From: CALKHT01 sp964511575
GTDB lineage: Bacteria; Planctomycetota; Phycisphaerae; Phycisphaerales; Phycisphaeraceae
Reading direction: 5' to 3'
Length of the DNA: 64,000 nt
Assembly: GCA_964511575.1 (NCBI GenBank)
Contig: CAZEFM010000004.1
Span: 1 to 64,000 of the forward strand
Positions 1 to 8,820 of the stretch are shown here, one piece after another (the first letter of the stretch is position 1; each line of letters opens with the position of its first letter). Position numbers and translations under genes: made by a program. The notes beneath the pieces were generated by a model, which had not been told where the DNA came from, made no database searches, and saw nothing but the letters and a program-made list of their open reading frames with translations.

Positions 1-11
1 GGGGTGTCCAG

Positions 12-34
12 AGGGGGCTGCGGCCAAGCCCCCT
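12..34. terminator. GC-rich hairpin at window edge
   Basis: An 8-bp perfect stem (AGGGGGCT paired with AGCCCCCT) surrounds a 7-nt loop. No T-tract follows on either strand, so it is at best a weak or Rho-assisted terminator. The gene it would serve lies outside the window. Confidence 0.3.
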
Positions 35-194
35 CGGTCGACCGAGCCGAAAACGCCACCTGTTTTCCACGACCCAACGAGGTCGAAACACGAGATGTTT
101 CGCACACGAGTTGCCTTCAAGCCCATGCGGCGCCTGAGCATGCCCCGCCGGCGAGGCGGCGGCTGCCATAGATCCCCAACCGTTCCCGCTGCAC

Positions 195-256
195 CACATC
201 ACCACCTCACCAAATCACCACCTCACCACATCACCACATCGCCAAATCACCAACTC
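195..256. repeat. CACCAAATCACC-type intergenic repeat
   Basis: A run of degenerate CACCA/TCACC units lies just beyond the 3' end of the methyltransferase gene. The same unit recurs at 3874-3992 and 48491-48530. The rest of bases 1-288 holds no gene that I can support, only short GC-rich hairpins. Confidence 0.7.
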
Positions 257-288
257 CTGCCGCATCTTCCCGGTAAGCGCGTCGCAGC

Positions 289-1299
289 TCACTTCTCCGC
301 CAGCGCCAACAACCGCCCATCGGCGGTGCGGCGGGAGCGGTGGGGTTCGGCTTTCTTTTTGGGTTTGCCGCGCTCGATGCCCTTGGCTTTCTGATCGATG
401 AGCATCGTCGTGCCGGTGCGGGCGGCGTGCTCGATGCGCTCGGTGGCTTTGGCGGCGTAGTCATCGCTGAGTTCGCAGCCGAGCCAGTCGCGCTTCAGTC
501 GTGCCGCCACGGCGAGGGTGGTGCCGCTGCCGGTGAAGGGGTCGAACACCAGGTCGCCTTCGTTGGAGCTCACTTTGATGATGCGTTCGAGCAGCGCTTC
601 GGGCAGTTGGCAGGGGTGCCAGCCCTGTCGCTCCTTGAACGTGCCGCACAGGCGCGAGAGATACCACGTGTCCCCATCGGGATCAAAGTACCAGGGGCTG
701 TCGTCGGGGGGGGCATCGGCGGCGGTTTCCTGCGGCCTCAAATACCACGTGTCATCGGGCAGCTTGCCACTGGGATTGGCGCGAGCGTCGTTGTAGGTGG
801 TCTGTCGGGCGCTGGGGACGGCGATCTCGTTGCGGTTGAAGGTGAAGGGCATGTTGGCGGTCTGCACTTTGCCGCCGTTCTCAAAGATCTTTGAGCCGAC
901 GCAGTAGAACAGGTGCGCATGGCTGCGGTTGAACTTCACCCGGCAGTTCTGGCCGAACGTGTAGTGCCAGATGATCCAGTTGCGCATGACGAGCTTGCGC
1001 TCGCGTTCGAGCTTCTTCAGATGCATCCGCGTTTCGGCGGCGTACTCATCGCCGATGAGGATGTAGAACGAGCCGGTGGGTTTGAGCAGGTGGGCGCAGC
1101 CGTCGATCCAGTCCCGCGTCCACTGGATGTACTCGGCATCGTCGCGTTTGTCTTCGTACTGGTCGTATTGGTAGCCGATGTTATAGGGCGGATCGGCAAA
1201 GATGAGGTCGATGGACTGGGCGGGCCAGGCGTTCATCTGCTTGATGCAGTCGCCCACCGCGATGCATCGTCGGGGCAGTTGGCTGGTGTTTTCATTCAT
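289..1299 (-). CDS. Site-specific DNA methyltransferase, beta class (N6-adenine/N4-cytosine)
   Basis: This 336-residue protein should transfer a methyl group from S-adenosylmethionine to an exocyclic amino group of adenine or cytosine in DNA. The catalytic DPPY motif (residues 36-39) comes before the SAM-binding motif FDPFTGSGT (about 252-260), the order of the beta class. A typical HPCQ-PEALLERI stretch sits just before motif I. The C-terminal 40 residues are lysine/arginine rich. No restriction endonuclease gene is next to it, so it is an orphan as far as the window shows. The recognition sequence cannot be read from the protein. The family call is firm; the choice between N6-adenine and N4-cytosine is open. 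Confidence 0.9.
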   Translation of the reverse strand: MNENTSQLPRRCIAVGDCIKQMNAWPAQSIDLIFADPPYNIGYQYDQYEDKRDDAEYIQWTRDWIDGCAHLLKPTGSFYILIGDEYAAETRMHLKKLERERKLVMRNWIIWHYTFGQNCRVKFNRSHAHLFYCVGSKIFENGGKVQTANMPFTFNRNEIAVPSARQTTYNDARANPSGKLPDDTWYLRPQETAADAPPDDSPWYFDPDGDTWYLSRLCGTFKERQGWHPCQLPEALLERIIKVSSNEGDLVFDPFTGSGTTLAVAARLKRDWLGCELSDDYAAKATERIEHAARTGTTMLIDQKAKGIERGKPKKKAEPHRSRRTADGRLLALAEK

Positions 1300-1383
1300 G
1301 CGGGGATTGTAACAATCCGAGAAAGAGGGGGGGACGTATGGGGACCCCCGGCGATGGCGAGCCGGGGCGTTCGTTTCGGGCGC

Positions 1384-1411
1384 TTGTCGATGCCGGGGAC
1401 GCCCCTATACT
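1384..1411 (+). promoter_or_regulatory. Probable sigma-70 promoter of the ferredoxin gene
   Basis: TTGTCG (1384-1389) and TATACT (1406-1411) are separated by 16 bp. They lie about 50 bp before the ferredoxin start, and a GGGGG/CCCCC hairpin falls in the predicted 5' untranslated region near 1425-1440. Confidence 0.5.
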
Positions 1412-1461
1412 TAATGGCGACCTTCCGGGGGATGACCCCCCTAAGGATTTCGGAGTTAGAC

Positions 1462-1719
1462 ATGCCTCACATCATCGCTGAGCCGTGCGTTGGAACGAAG
1501 GACACTGCCTGCGTGGCGGTGTGCCCGGTGGACTGCATTCATCCGACGAAGGATGAGGCGGAGTTCGCCGACGCCGAGATGCTCTACATCGACCCGGACA
1601 CTTGCATCGACTGCGGGCTGTGCGTTGATGAGTGCCCGGTGAAGGCGATCTTCCCCGAGGAAGACCTGCCCAGCGAATGGGCGGAATACATCGAGAAGAA
1701 CGCCGCGTATTACCAGTAA
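1462..1719 (+). CDS. 7Fe-type ferredoxin ([3Fe-4S][4Fe-4S])
   Basis: This small soluble electron carrier has 85 residues. Cysteines at 9, 17, 21 and 25, followed by CxxCxxCxxxCP at 48-58, reproduce the spacing of Azotobacter FdI-type ferredoxins. In that family C9, C17 and C58 would hold the 3Fe cluster, C21, C48, C51 and C54 the 4Fe cluster, and C25 would be free. The ATG at 1462 was chosen because CGGAG lies 6 bp upstream and the protein then starts with the family's usual short N-terminus; a longer upstream reading frame is non-coding in character. It is monocistronic. Its redox partner cannot be identified here. Confidence 0.93.
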   Translation: MPHIIAEPCVGTKDTACVAVCPVDCIHPTKDEAEFADAEMLYIDPDTCIDCGLCVDECPVKAIFPEEDLPSEWAEYIEKNAAYYQ

Positions 1720-1752
1720 GCCTCGGCTTGCGGGTGGTTGGATTCGACGATG

Positions 1753-1779
1753 AGCCGACGATCGCCCGGGTCGTCGGCT
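1753..1779 (+). terminator. Hairpin after the ferredoxin gene
   Basis: A perfect 9-bp stem (AGCCGACGA / TCGTCGGCT) begins 33 bp past the ferredoxin stop and is followed by only a short TTTG. A second perfect 9-bp hairpin (ACCACGCGA / TCGCGTGGT, 1828-1851) lies between this gene and the convergent PEP-CTERM gene and could serve either strand. Both lack a real T-tract. Confidence 0.45.
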
Positions 1780-1896
1780 TTGCCTTGCGCGCACCGAAGG
1801 CCGGGGAGGCGTCACAGGCGCGCAATCACCACGCGAGGGACATCGCGTGGTTGACGGCGGTTTGAATGGTGGGGCGACGCAGCGCCGAAACGCCGG

Positions 1897-2748
1897 TCAG
1901 CGGCGCCGGCGGGTGAGGGTGAACGTCGCGGCGGCGGCGATCAGGCCGAGCGTCGCAGGCTCCGGAACGCCCACTTCCTCGACGGGGTTGATCTGGATGT
2001 TGTCGACGATCAGCGCGGTGCGGCCGGTGCCGCTGTCCACGTTGATGACGCCGAAGGCGATCGTGTGTTCGCCGGCTTCGAGTTCGGGCAGTTCTTCGAA
2101 GGTGAGCCAATCGGTGACGATGAAGCTGCGCTTGGCCCACTGGGCGAAGGCGATGTCGAAGAGGTTGGTCAGCAGGTAGACCTCGCCGTCAAGCACGACG
2201 AAGGCGATGTCGTCGCCGGTGACCTCGGAGGTTCGGTGCGCCAGGGCCCAGTCGAAGGTGAGCTTGGAGGTTTCGTCGACGGTGAACGTCTGCTTGAAGC
2301 CGCTGCTGTCAAACAGTTGCGACTCGGGGGCGAGGATGGACAGATCGATGCCGAAGAAGTCGGCCGCGATCTTGGTGGCGACGCCCTGCTGCGACTTTTT
2401 CTGCAGGGTTTTGGTGCTTTCGCGTTCCTTGGCAGCGTTGCGATCGCGCCGAATGATGTTGAAAAGCGGCTTCTGCTTCTCATCCGGGACGTTCGGGACG
2501 TTGTACAGCTCGAGCTTGATCTTCTTGTCCCGATCCTCGGCGAAACGGTTGGTATGGGCGACGAGCTGATAATTGCCGTCCGTCGGTGCGACGGTGTTCT
2601 GGAACAGACCGAACGCCTCCACCCAGCCGGTCGTTTCCCAGGGCGAGAGCTTGACGTCCTCGAAGCTTGGGTTGACGACGGCTGAAAAAGCGGGTGCGGC
2701 ACCGAACAGAATGGCAGCGGTGACCCCGAACATCTTGCCACTGACCAT
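1897..2748 (-). CDS. PEP-CTERM sorting domain protein of unknown function
   Basis: This 283-residue exported protein has an N-terminal signal peptide (about residues 1-22) and a C-terminal exosortase recognition segment. That segment contains VPEPATLGLIAAAA, a short hydrophobic helix and a terminal RRRR. Such proteins are processed by exosortase (EpsH/XrtA type) and displayed at the surface or in matrix material. The central part resembles no family I can name; the aromatic, beta-rich composition suggests a carbohydrate-binding-like sandwich, which is inference. The start at 2748 has a perfect AAGGAGG 7 bp upstream. No exosortase gene is in the window. Confidence 0.9.
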   Translation of the reverse strand: MVSGKMFGVTAAILFGAAPAFSAVVNPSFEDVKLSPWETTGWVEAFGLFQNTVAPTDGNYQLVAHTNRFAEDRDKKIKLELYNVPNVPDEKQKPLFNIIRRDRNAAKERESTKTLQKKSQQGVATKIAADFFGIDLSILAPESQLFDSSGFKQTFTVDETSKLTFDWALAHRTSEVTGDDIAFVVLDGEVYLLTNLFDIAFAQWAKRSFIVTDWLTFEELPELEAGEHTIAFGVINVDSGTGRTALIVDNIQINPVEEVGVPEPATLGLIAAAATFTLTRRRR

Positions 2749-2776
2749 AGTAAAGCCTCCTTAGTCTCGACTCATA

Positions 2777-2805
2777 GGGGAATATCCCCCAGTCGAACCA
2801 GTATA
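2777..2805 (-). promoter_or_regulatory. Possible -10 element and 5' UTR hairpin of the PEP-CTERM gene
   Basis: Read on the minus strand, TATACT (2800-2805) lies about 50 bp before the start codon. It is followed within the leader by the palindrome GGGGATATTCCCC (2777-2789). The -35 region is poor, so this may need an activator. Confidence 0.3.
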
Positions 2806-2967
2806 CCTCATAACAGCATTCTGCCCAGCCATTTTATGGGGCATTCTCTGAAAAGATAGGCAATTTAGTTGGATTGGATGGCGGAAAAGCGCCGGGAGGG
2901 GGTTTTCAGGGGGATCCCACCCGCTGCGTGGGAGGGCTTCGGGGGGTTGCGATATGATGGCGGGGCT

Positions 2968-3873
2968 ATGAGCAAGGGTGTGTGCGGATTCAGTTTTGGG
3001 CGGAACCTGACGCGGCTGAACTATCCCGTGGAGGCGGCGGTCGGGTCGGTGCTGCCCCTGTGCGATCGGTTCGTCTTTGTGGTGGGCAGGAGCGACGATG
3101 ACACCCGCGAACGGGTCGCGGCGATCGACCCGGCCAAAGTGCAGATCATCGACAGCGAGTGGCCGGACGTGCAGGTGGACGGCACGGTGCTGTCGATCGA
3201 GGCGAACAAGGCACTGGATGCGGCGACGGCGACGGGGTGCACCTGGGGGTTCTACATCCAGGCGGACGAGGTGGTGCACGAGGATGACCACGCGGCGATC
3301 CGGGCGGCGACGAACCACTGGGCCGATCACCCCGAGGTGAAGGCGCTGCTGTTCCGGTACCTGCACTTTGTGCTGGATTACGAGACGACCGACCCGTGGA
3401 TGTACCACAAGGCATCGCGGATCGTTCGGCTGGACGGTTCGTGCCGCATCGTCGGCGACGCCTGCGGACCCGCCATCGCGAACTACACCGGGAAGGTCAA
3501 CCGGGGCAACGGCTACCTCGACAAGCATCATCTGGGGGGACACGTGCAATGGGCGCGTGACCCGGCGGGGGGGAGGCCGGCGCGGATCTTCCATTACGGC
3601 TGGGTGAAGACGCGCGAGGAGCTGGCGACGAAGTTCGGGATGGTCGAGAAGCTGTGGTGGGGCACGCTCACGGAAGAGGAAAAGGAACGGCGCAAGAACA
3701 ACAAGTTCGGCCGATTCGTCGACCGCTACCCGATCCTCAAGAAGTTCCGCGGATCACATCCGGCACTGATGGCCGAACGCGTGGCACAGCACGAGCCGTT
3801 CGCCAAAGTCGCCAACCGCTGGCTCAACCCGCGCTTCTACGGCGAAGTCCTGCGGCATGGGTTTCATGGATGA
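2968..3873 (+). CDS. Glycosyltransferase-like protein (GT-A fold, family 2 related)
   Basis: This 301-residue cytoplasmic protein probably transfers a sugar onto a surface polysaccharide or lipid. The N-terminal region (SFGRNLTRLNYPVEAAVGSV, then a strand ending VVGRSDDD) and the central FYIQADEVVHEDD stretch resemble the nucleotide-sugar-binding strand and DxD-like metal site of GT-A enzymes. The ATG at 2968 was chosen because homologous-looking sequence starts at SKGVCGFSF; the 33 residues upstream in the same frame look like untranslated leader. It is convergent with the next gene, separated only by a repeat. The acceptor and donor are unknown. Confidence 0.65.
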   Translation: MSKGVCGFSFGRNLTRLNYPVEAAVGSVLPLCDRFVFVVGRSDDDTRERVAAIDPAKVQIIDSEWPDVQVDGTVLSIEANKALDAATATGCTWGFYIQADEVVHEDDHAAIRAATNHWADHPEVKALLFRYLHFVLDYETTDPWMYHKASRIVRLDGSCRIVGDACGPAIANYTGKVNRGNGYLDKHHLGGHVQWARDPAGGRPARIFHYGWVKTREELATKFGMVEKLWWGTLTEEEKERRKNNKFGRFVDRYPILKKFRGSHPALMAERVAQHEPFAKVANRWLNPRFYGEVLRHGFHG

Positions 3874-3992
3874 GGGGATTGGGGGATGTGGTGATCTGGT
3901 GACGTGGTGATTTCGGGGGCGTTGCCGATGGATCGGTTGGGGGCCAATCTCAAAACATCACCCAATCACCAACTCACCAAATCACCAAATCC
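3874..3992. repeat. Inverted repeat of CACCAAATCACC units between two convergent genes
   Basis: The left arm (GGTGATCTGGTGACGTGG and neighbours) and the right arm (ATCACCAACTCACCAAATC) are imperfect reverse complements. The element starts directly after the stop codon of the upstream gene and ends 2 bp before the stop codon of the opposite-strand gene, filling the whole gap. Confidence 0.75.
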
Positions 3993-3994
3993 CT

Positions 3995-4897
3995 TCACTT
4001 CGCTGCGTCGATCATTTGTTGGATCGTTTGTTCCAGCATCGCTTGTCCGCCGAAGGTCATGCCGAGGTTTCGGATCTTGGTGGTGTCGATCTGGTTTTTG
4101 GGGCCTTTGTTGAGGTCGGCGATGTCGACGTTGACCCCGGCGAGTCGTGCGGCGATGGCGGCGACGTGCTGGTCGGCGATGTACATGTCGTAGCAGTTGA
4201 ACGATTGGCCGGCGATGCGGTCCTTGTCGGCGATGAGGAGCAGGGCGACGGCTTTGGCGACGTCGGCGGCGTGGACTTCCTTGCCCCCGGCCGCGGAGGC
4301 GACGGGGTTGCCCGCCAGCACGTTGCGGACGAGGGTGAACCACTTGCTCTGGTCCGCCGGTTGCGCCAGGCCGTAGATCCCCGTGGGCCGCAGGGCACAG
4401 ATGGGCCAGCCTTCGCCGAGGCCGAAGCTGTGGACGAAAGCTTCAAGGGCGGCCTTGTGCGCGCCGTAATGGCTCTTGGGCCACAGCGGGTGTGCCTCAT
4501 CGAGCTTGCGGTCGGGCAGAATCACATCGTGCACGGCACAGGTGGAGATGAAGATGAACCGCTCGACGTTGGCGCGGCGGGCTTCCTGCATCAGGCGAAT
4601 GCTGCCAACAACGTTGGTCTGCGTGAACGTGACCAGGTCGCCTTCCGCACCGGTGAAGCCCCGGCCCGGCCGCATCAACGCGGCATGCACCACGGCATCG
4701 ACATCGCGCACGAGGGAGACCGCAGCGTTCTCATCGGTGAGGTCGCCTTCGATCCATTCAATTCGTGCATCGTCGACAAACCCGGTGCGGTCGCTGGTCG
4801 GCCGATGCCAGCAGCGGCAGTCGTGGCCGGCCTCGAGCAGGTTGTTGACGATGTAGCGGCCGAGAAAGCCGGTGGCGCCGGTAACGGCAATACGCAT
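3995..4897 (-). CDS. NAD(P)-dependent epimerase/dehydratase (extended SDR)
   Basis: This 300-residue cytoplasmic enzyme probably oxidises and reduces a nucleotide sugar or related hydroxyl compound. It begins with the Rossmann motif TGATGFLG (residues 6-13). It carries the catalytic YxxxK as YGAHK, preceded by the substrate-side serine/threonine strand FISTCAVHD. The length is normal for extended short-chain dehydrogenases. The specificity-determining C-terminal part is not diagnostic, so the substrate is not assigned. It stands alone, bounded by repeats on both sides, and its stop codon touches the repeat at 3874-3992. Confidence 0.85.
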   Translation of the reverse strand: MRIAVTGATGFLGRYIVNNLLEAGHDCRCWHRPTSDRTGFVDDARIEWIEGDLTDENAAVSLVRDVDAVVHAALMRPGRGFTGAEGDLVTFTQTNVVGSIRLMQEARRANVERFIFISTCAVHDVILPDRKLDEAHPLWPKSHYGAHKAALEAFVHSFGLGEGWPICALRPTGIYGLAQPADQSKWFTLVRNVLAGNPVASAAGGKEVHAADVAKAVALLLIADKDRIAGQSFNCYDMYIADQHVAAIAARLAGVNVDIADLNKGPKNQIDTTKIRNLGMTFGGQAMLEQTIQQMIDAAK

Positions 4898-4970
4898 GAC
4901 AATCCCCTTTCAATCCGAATGGCGATGAACAACAGGTTAATGGATTTGCCGCACGAGGAACGAGGAATCA

Positions 4971-5053
4971 ACGCCAAGTCGCCAAGAGGCGAAGAAGCCG
5001 GATTGAAACGCAGCACGCCGCCACGGCTTTCTGGTTGCTTCGCGCGTTGGCGT
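4971..5053. repeat. ACGCCAAG-type inverted repeat
   Basis: The left arm ACGCCAAGTCGCCAAGAGGC pairs imperfectly with a right arm that reads ACGCCAACGCGCGAAGC on the other strand. It fills the gap between the epimerase start and the 3' end of the adenylate cyclase gene. Related copies are at 13766-13863 and 15566-15690. Confidence 0.7.
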
Positions 5054-5066
5054 CAGAACGGAACGC

Positions 5067-7487
5067 TCATTTCTCGGTCAGCACGATTCGGCCGTTGAAG
5101 TCGTCGGGGGTGCCGTGGGCGAGGTATTGCTCGCAGTGTTCGCGGTAGAGGGTGGTCAGTTTGCCGGGGCCGAAGCGTTCATCGAGTTCGACGGCGGCGG
5201 TGAGGCAGTCCTCGAACCGCGCGTGCTGGAAGTGTTCGACCATCGCGGTGGTCAGCGTCACCAACGCGTGCTGCTCATCGGTCGCTTCATCGATTGGGCA
5301 CAGCGGCTCGTGGACGAACACGCCTTCGCTCTTGCCCACGACCTGCAGGTTGGCGATGGGACGCACGAGGAAGTGATCGGCGACCAGGTCACGGCCGCGC
5401 TGGTTGATGAGGATCCACGTGCCGGTCGCCTTGTTGGCGCTTTCAAGTCGCGCGGCAAGGTTCACGGTGTCGCCGATGACGGTGTAGTCGGCGGCGTCGG
5501 CGGGACCGGCATCCCCCACCACCATCGGCCCCGAACCGATGCCCGCACGCATCGCCAGTGTGGTTAACCCGCGTTCCACCAGCATCTCGTTGAACGCCCG
5601 CAGATTCGCCTGCATGTGCAGCACCGTCGCCACGGCATCGATGGCGTGGCCGGCGTTCTCCACCGGCGCACCATAGAAGAACATCATCCCATCGCCCAGG
5701 AACTTGTTGACGTACCCGCGACGCTCGCGGATCAACGGCACCATGCGCTGCAGATACTCCGAAAGCAGCGGCACGATGTCCGCCTTCAGCCGTTCCGACA
5801 GCGTGGTGAAACCCGCCAGATCGGTGAACACCACGGTGAGTTCCCGCTCCGCGCCGCGCAGGTTCGTCTGATCGGGATGGGCAAGCACGTAATCGACCAG
5901 GGCAGGGTCGACATAGCTGCGAAAGCGTTTGGTGATGCGGGCGCGTTCGAGTTTCTCGAGAACGAAGAGCGTGACGGTGCACCCGGCCCACACGATCGAC
6001 ACCGCGGCGAGGGGCGGCGCAAGGGCGACGACGGTGTCGGCATAGTCGAAGAGCAGCACGCCGTTGAGCACCGCGTACCCACCGGCAAGCGACAGCGTGC
6101 AGAACGCGGCAGACATCGGGTTGAGCGTGACGACGGCACAGGTCGCCAGAATGCCCAGCGCCACGGTGAGCAGGATGTTCAGCCAGGCCGGTGCGGGGGC
6201 GAGCCACTGCCCGGTCATGGCGGCGTTGAAGATCGCGCCGTGCACCACCACACCCGGCGCTTTGGCGTGCAGCGGTGTGGGCACCTGATCGTATGCCGCC
6301 GTGGCTGTCCAACCGATCAGCACCGCCTTGCCGCCGAAGACGCGCCGCAGCCACTGCCGGTGCTCCGCCATTTTCTGATGGTTGGCGATCGCCTTTGCCG
6401 CGTCGCCCAGCCGCGCCAGCATCAGCGCTTCCTCCTCATCCAGATCATCCACACCGGTGAGGGATTCCAGCAGCGGCGTGATGTCCTCCTCCAGCATCGT
6501 CGCCAGCAGTTCATCGACAGCCCGCGTCGTTCCCGCGGCATCGTCGCTCGCCACCGCCTGCTCCAACCGGGCCACGCTGTTGGGCAACACATCGCGCAGA
6601 TAGCCTACGGCATCCACCGCGGCGGCACGCAACAGCCGCGCCTTCGTCGCCACCTCGTGCACCCGGGCAATGGGGAAGTGCTGACGCGATTCCTGATGCT
6701 GCGGCCAGTCGTACATCGTCTTCCACGCATCAGCGCCCGTGCCGCCGAACCACGGGATGTACACATCGCCGCAGTAGGTGCCGCGCGGTCCCTTCTGCGC
6801 CAGCCCGGCGATCACCGGCACGTGGTAATCGCGCCCGGCATAGGCGACACTGAGCGTGTCATCCCTCAGCGCGGACGTTGCTTGATCGATGCCGAGCATC
6901 CGCCAGGCCATCAGCAGCCCGAGCTGCACCTGTCGGTCGCGGCGTGTTTCGTGCAGTAGCGGTGTGGTGCGCAGCACCGCCTCCTCACGTTTGCTGTAGC
7001 CGACAAGCCCCAGATCCCCCGCGCTGCGACGCAGCGATGCAACCGGCGGATTCTCCGGCTCCGTAGCGAGGATCACCCTGCCATGCCGGGCGATCGCCTC
7101 GGCCATCTGCGCATCGTGGTCGATCAGCGTGAACGTGTCGTCGACGCGACGCCACTCCGGATCCTGCGCTTCGGGAAAGAGGATATCGATGCCGATCACG
7201 GCGGCATCCGCGCGGCGCAGCTCGTCGATGATCAGCGCCAGTTCGCTGCGCTTCCACGGCCAGCGACCGACCGATTCGAGCGCGGCGTCGTCGATGTCCA
7301 GATGAACAAGCTGATCGGTGGGCGCGTTGAGGAAAAACTGACAATGCCGCGTGCGCATGTCATAGAGCCAATGCTCCAGCGGCCGCAGCACGCCCAGCCC
7401 GTCGAGCAGAAGAACCATCAGCGTCAAGGCTGCGCCCAGCGCGACGGTGCGTACCCGTGCAGCCTTGAAGAAGCTCGAGTCAGTCAT
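5067..7487 (-). CDS. CHASE2 sensor domain / adenylate-guanylate cyclase membrane protein
   Basis: This 806-residue class III cyclase makes a cyclic nucleotide in response to an extracytoplasmic signal. A first membrane helix (about 15-35) precedes a large periplasmic CHASE2 domain with the usual LVHLDIDDAALESVGRWPW start and a VLIGWTA segment near 390. Three clustered membrane helices follow (about 430-510), and then the cyclase domain from about 540. The cyclase has the metal-site strand VVFTDLAGFTTLSE, the GDGMMFFYG turn and the VIGDTVNLAARLE purine/transition-state segment. It lies 15 bp downstream of the FecR gene on the same strand, a pairing that recurs in bacteria, so the two are probably co-transcribed and functionally linked. 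cAMP rather than cGMP is likely but not proven. Confidence 0.93.
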   Translation of the reverse strand: MTDSSFFKAARVRTVALGAALTLMVLLLDGLGVLRPLEHWLYDMRTRHCQFFLNAPTDQLVHLDIDDAALESVGRWPWKRSELALIIDELRRADAAVIGIDILFPEAQDPEWRRVDDTFTLIDHDAQMAEAIARHGRVILATEPENPPVASLRRSAGDLGLVGYSKREEAVLRTTPLLHETRRDRQVQLGLLMAWRMLGIDQATSALRDDTLSVAYAGRDYHVPVIAGLAQKGPRGTYCGDVYIPWFGGTGADAWKTMYDWPQHQESRQHFPIARVHEVATKARLLRAAAVDAVGYLRDVLPNSVARLEQAVASDDAAGTTRAVDELLATMLEEDITPLLESLTGVDDLDEEEALMLARLGDAAKAIANHQKMAEHRQWLRRVFGGKAVLIGWTATAAYDQVPTPLHAKAPGVVVHGAIFNAAMTGQWLAPAPAWLNILLTVALGILATCAVVTLNPMSAAFCTLSLAGGYAVLNGVLLFDYADTVVALAPPLAAVSIVWAGCTVTLFVLEKLERARITKRFRSYVDPALVDYVLAHPDQTNLRGAERELTVVFTDLAGFTTLSERLKADIVPLLSEYLQRMVPLIRERRGYVNKFLGDGMMFFYGAPVENAGHAIDAVATVLHMQANLRAFNEMLVERGLTTLAMRAGIGSGPMVVGDAGPADAADYTVIGDTVNLAARLESANKATGTWILINQRGRDLVADHFLVRPIANLQVVGKSEGVFVHEPLCPIDEATDEQHALVTLTTAMVEHFQHARFEDCLTAAVELDERFGPGKLTTLYREHCEQYLAHGTPDDFNGRIVLTEK

Positions 7488-7502
7488 GACAGCCGTATGC
7501 GG

Positions 7503-8786
7503 TCACTTTCGGCGTTTCTTCTGCTTGCCACCCGCGGTGTTGATGTGGGCGTTGTTGAAGACATCGTCGATGTTGTAGGTTGTCGTCTCGGTCGGATTGT
7601 TCGACGAAACGGTGCCCTGGAACGGCACGCCGACCGGCACGCCGTTGCGCAACACGACGATGGTGAAGGGCGTTTCTCCTCCGCTGAAGTAAGCCACGCC
7701 GACCTGAAAATTCCCGACGGGAACGTTCGGGCCCGCATAGGTGATGTGCTCCATGCCCGGGCCGGCGATGTCGGGGCCAGCCGTCCCGCCGTTGGGCGCG
7801 CTGTTGACAAAGTCCGCCCCCACGCCGGTGAACGTGCTGATCTTGTAGCCGTCCGAGTCGATGACGAACAGGTCCAGGTCCGCCGTCGTCTCCCAGATCA
7901 GCATGGCAAGCAACGCCGCGTGGATGTCCGGCGGAGGCGTGAAACGATCCTGAAACTGTTTGGACGTCTCCGTGCCGCGGAACGTGCCGGTCTGACGCCC
8001 CGTGTCCAACCCGCCCAAGCCCGGCAGTCGGCCGACGAGCAGGTGCTCCTCGCCGGTGCGCGACCGCGAGTTGAAGGGATCGAGGATGCCATCGTTGAAG
8101 TACTGTTCGCCTTCGCTGGAGGAGTCGCCGGACATCTGCGACGACTCGCCCTCACCCCCCATGGGCACCTGCTGTCCCCTGCTGTTGGTCACGGTGGTGC
8201 GGGTGTTGAACGAGTAGACGAAGGGGCCGTAGAGCGGGTCATCGCTGATGCCGAACTCATCCGTGCCGCGCACCGCGTTGGTCGCGTTGGGGCTGCGCAC
8301 GGATGCATCGTGTTCGACCTGCGGGTCCGCCACCTGATAGTTGGCCCGGCCGCGCACCATGCCCACATCCGTCTTCACCCGTTGCGGACCCTGTTGCAGC
8401 GCCTGCAGCAGCGTGATCTCCGTCATCCGGTCCACCGTGATCACCTGATCCGGCGGAATCACAAACTGAATCTGCGACCGCGCCCCGGTGCGCAACTCCG
8501 CGCCCACCGGCACACGCATGCCCGCCTCAGCCTTCTGCCACGGCTCATCGGGCGACAGGCGAATCTGCGTCAGCGGACCTCGCACCGCGCGGATCACGCC
8601 TTCCAGCGCCTGACCTTCCGCCTCACCGGCAGCGGCGTCACGCCCCTCCTCCACCGCGGCGGGCGCTTCGGCCGCGCCTGGATCACCCTGCGGCGCATCG
8701 TCCTGTGCCGACCACGCGGGCGCCCCCGTCCACAGCACCGCCGTCAACACCATCCAACCCAGCCACTGCTTGCGTGACATCATCAT
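7503..8786 (-). CDS. FecR domain protein with C-terminal YfaP/DUF2135-like domain
   Basis: This 427-residue secreted or periplasmic protein has a signal peptide (about 1-26, ending AWSA). A FecR domain follows at about 65-170, containing VRGPLTQIRL, VGAELRTGARSQIQFVIP and NATNAVRGTDEF. A C-terminal beta-sandwich at about 310-405 (DLDLFVIDSDG then GPGMEHITYAGPNVPVG) matches the YfaP/DUF2135 pattern. FecR domains typically sense or transmit a periplasmic signal. It is the upstream gene of a two-gene unit with the CHASE2 cyclase. The last residues are basic (KQKKRRK). No iron-uptake genes are nearby, so a siderophore role is not indicated. Confidence 0.85.
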   Translation of the reverse strand: MMMSRKQWLGWMVLTAVLWTGAPAWSAQDDAPQGDPGAAEAPAAVEEGRDAAAGEAEGQALEGVIRAVRGPLTQIRLSPDEPWQKAEAGMRVPVGAELRTGARSQIQFVIPPDQVITVDRMTEITLLQALQQGPQRVKTDVGMVRGRANYQVADPQVEHDASVRSPNATNAVRGTDEFGISDDPLYGPFVYSFNTRTTVTNSRGQQVPMGGEGESSQMSGDSSSEGEQYFNDGILDPFNSRSRTGEEHLLVGRLPGLGGLDTGRQTGTFRGTETSKQFQDRFTPPPDIHAALLAMLIWETTADLDLFVIDSDGYKISTFTGVGADFVNSAPNGGTAGPDIAGPGMEHITYAGPNVPVGNFQVGVAYFSGGETPFTIVVLRNGVPVGVPFQGTVSSNNPTETTTYNIDDVFNNAHINTAGGKQKKRRK

Positions 8787-8820
8787 CTCCTCAATCTCGC
8801 CCTTGTCCCCACCATTCTAA

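Noticed and set aside
2780..2840. Sigma-54 promoter for the PEP-CTERM gene
   Set aside because: A TGGC ... TGCT pair is present on the minus strand, but the spacing is one base too long for a -24/-12 site.
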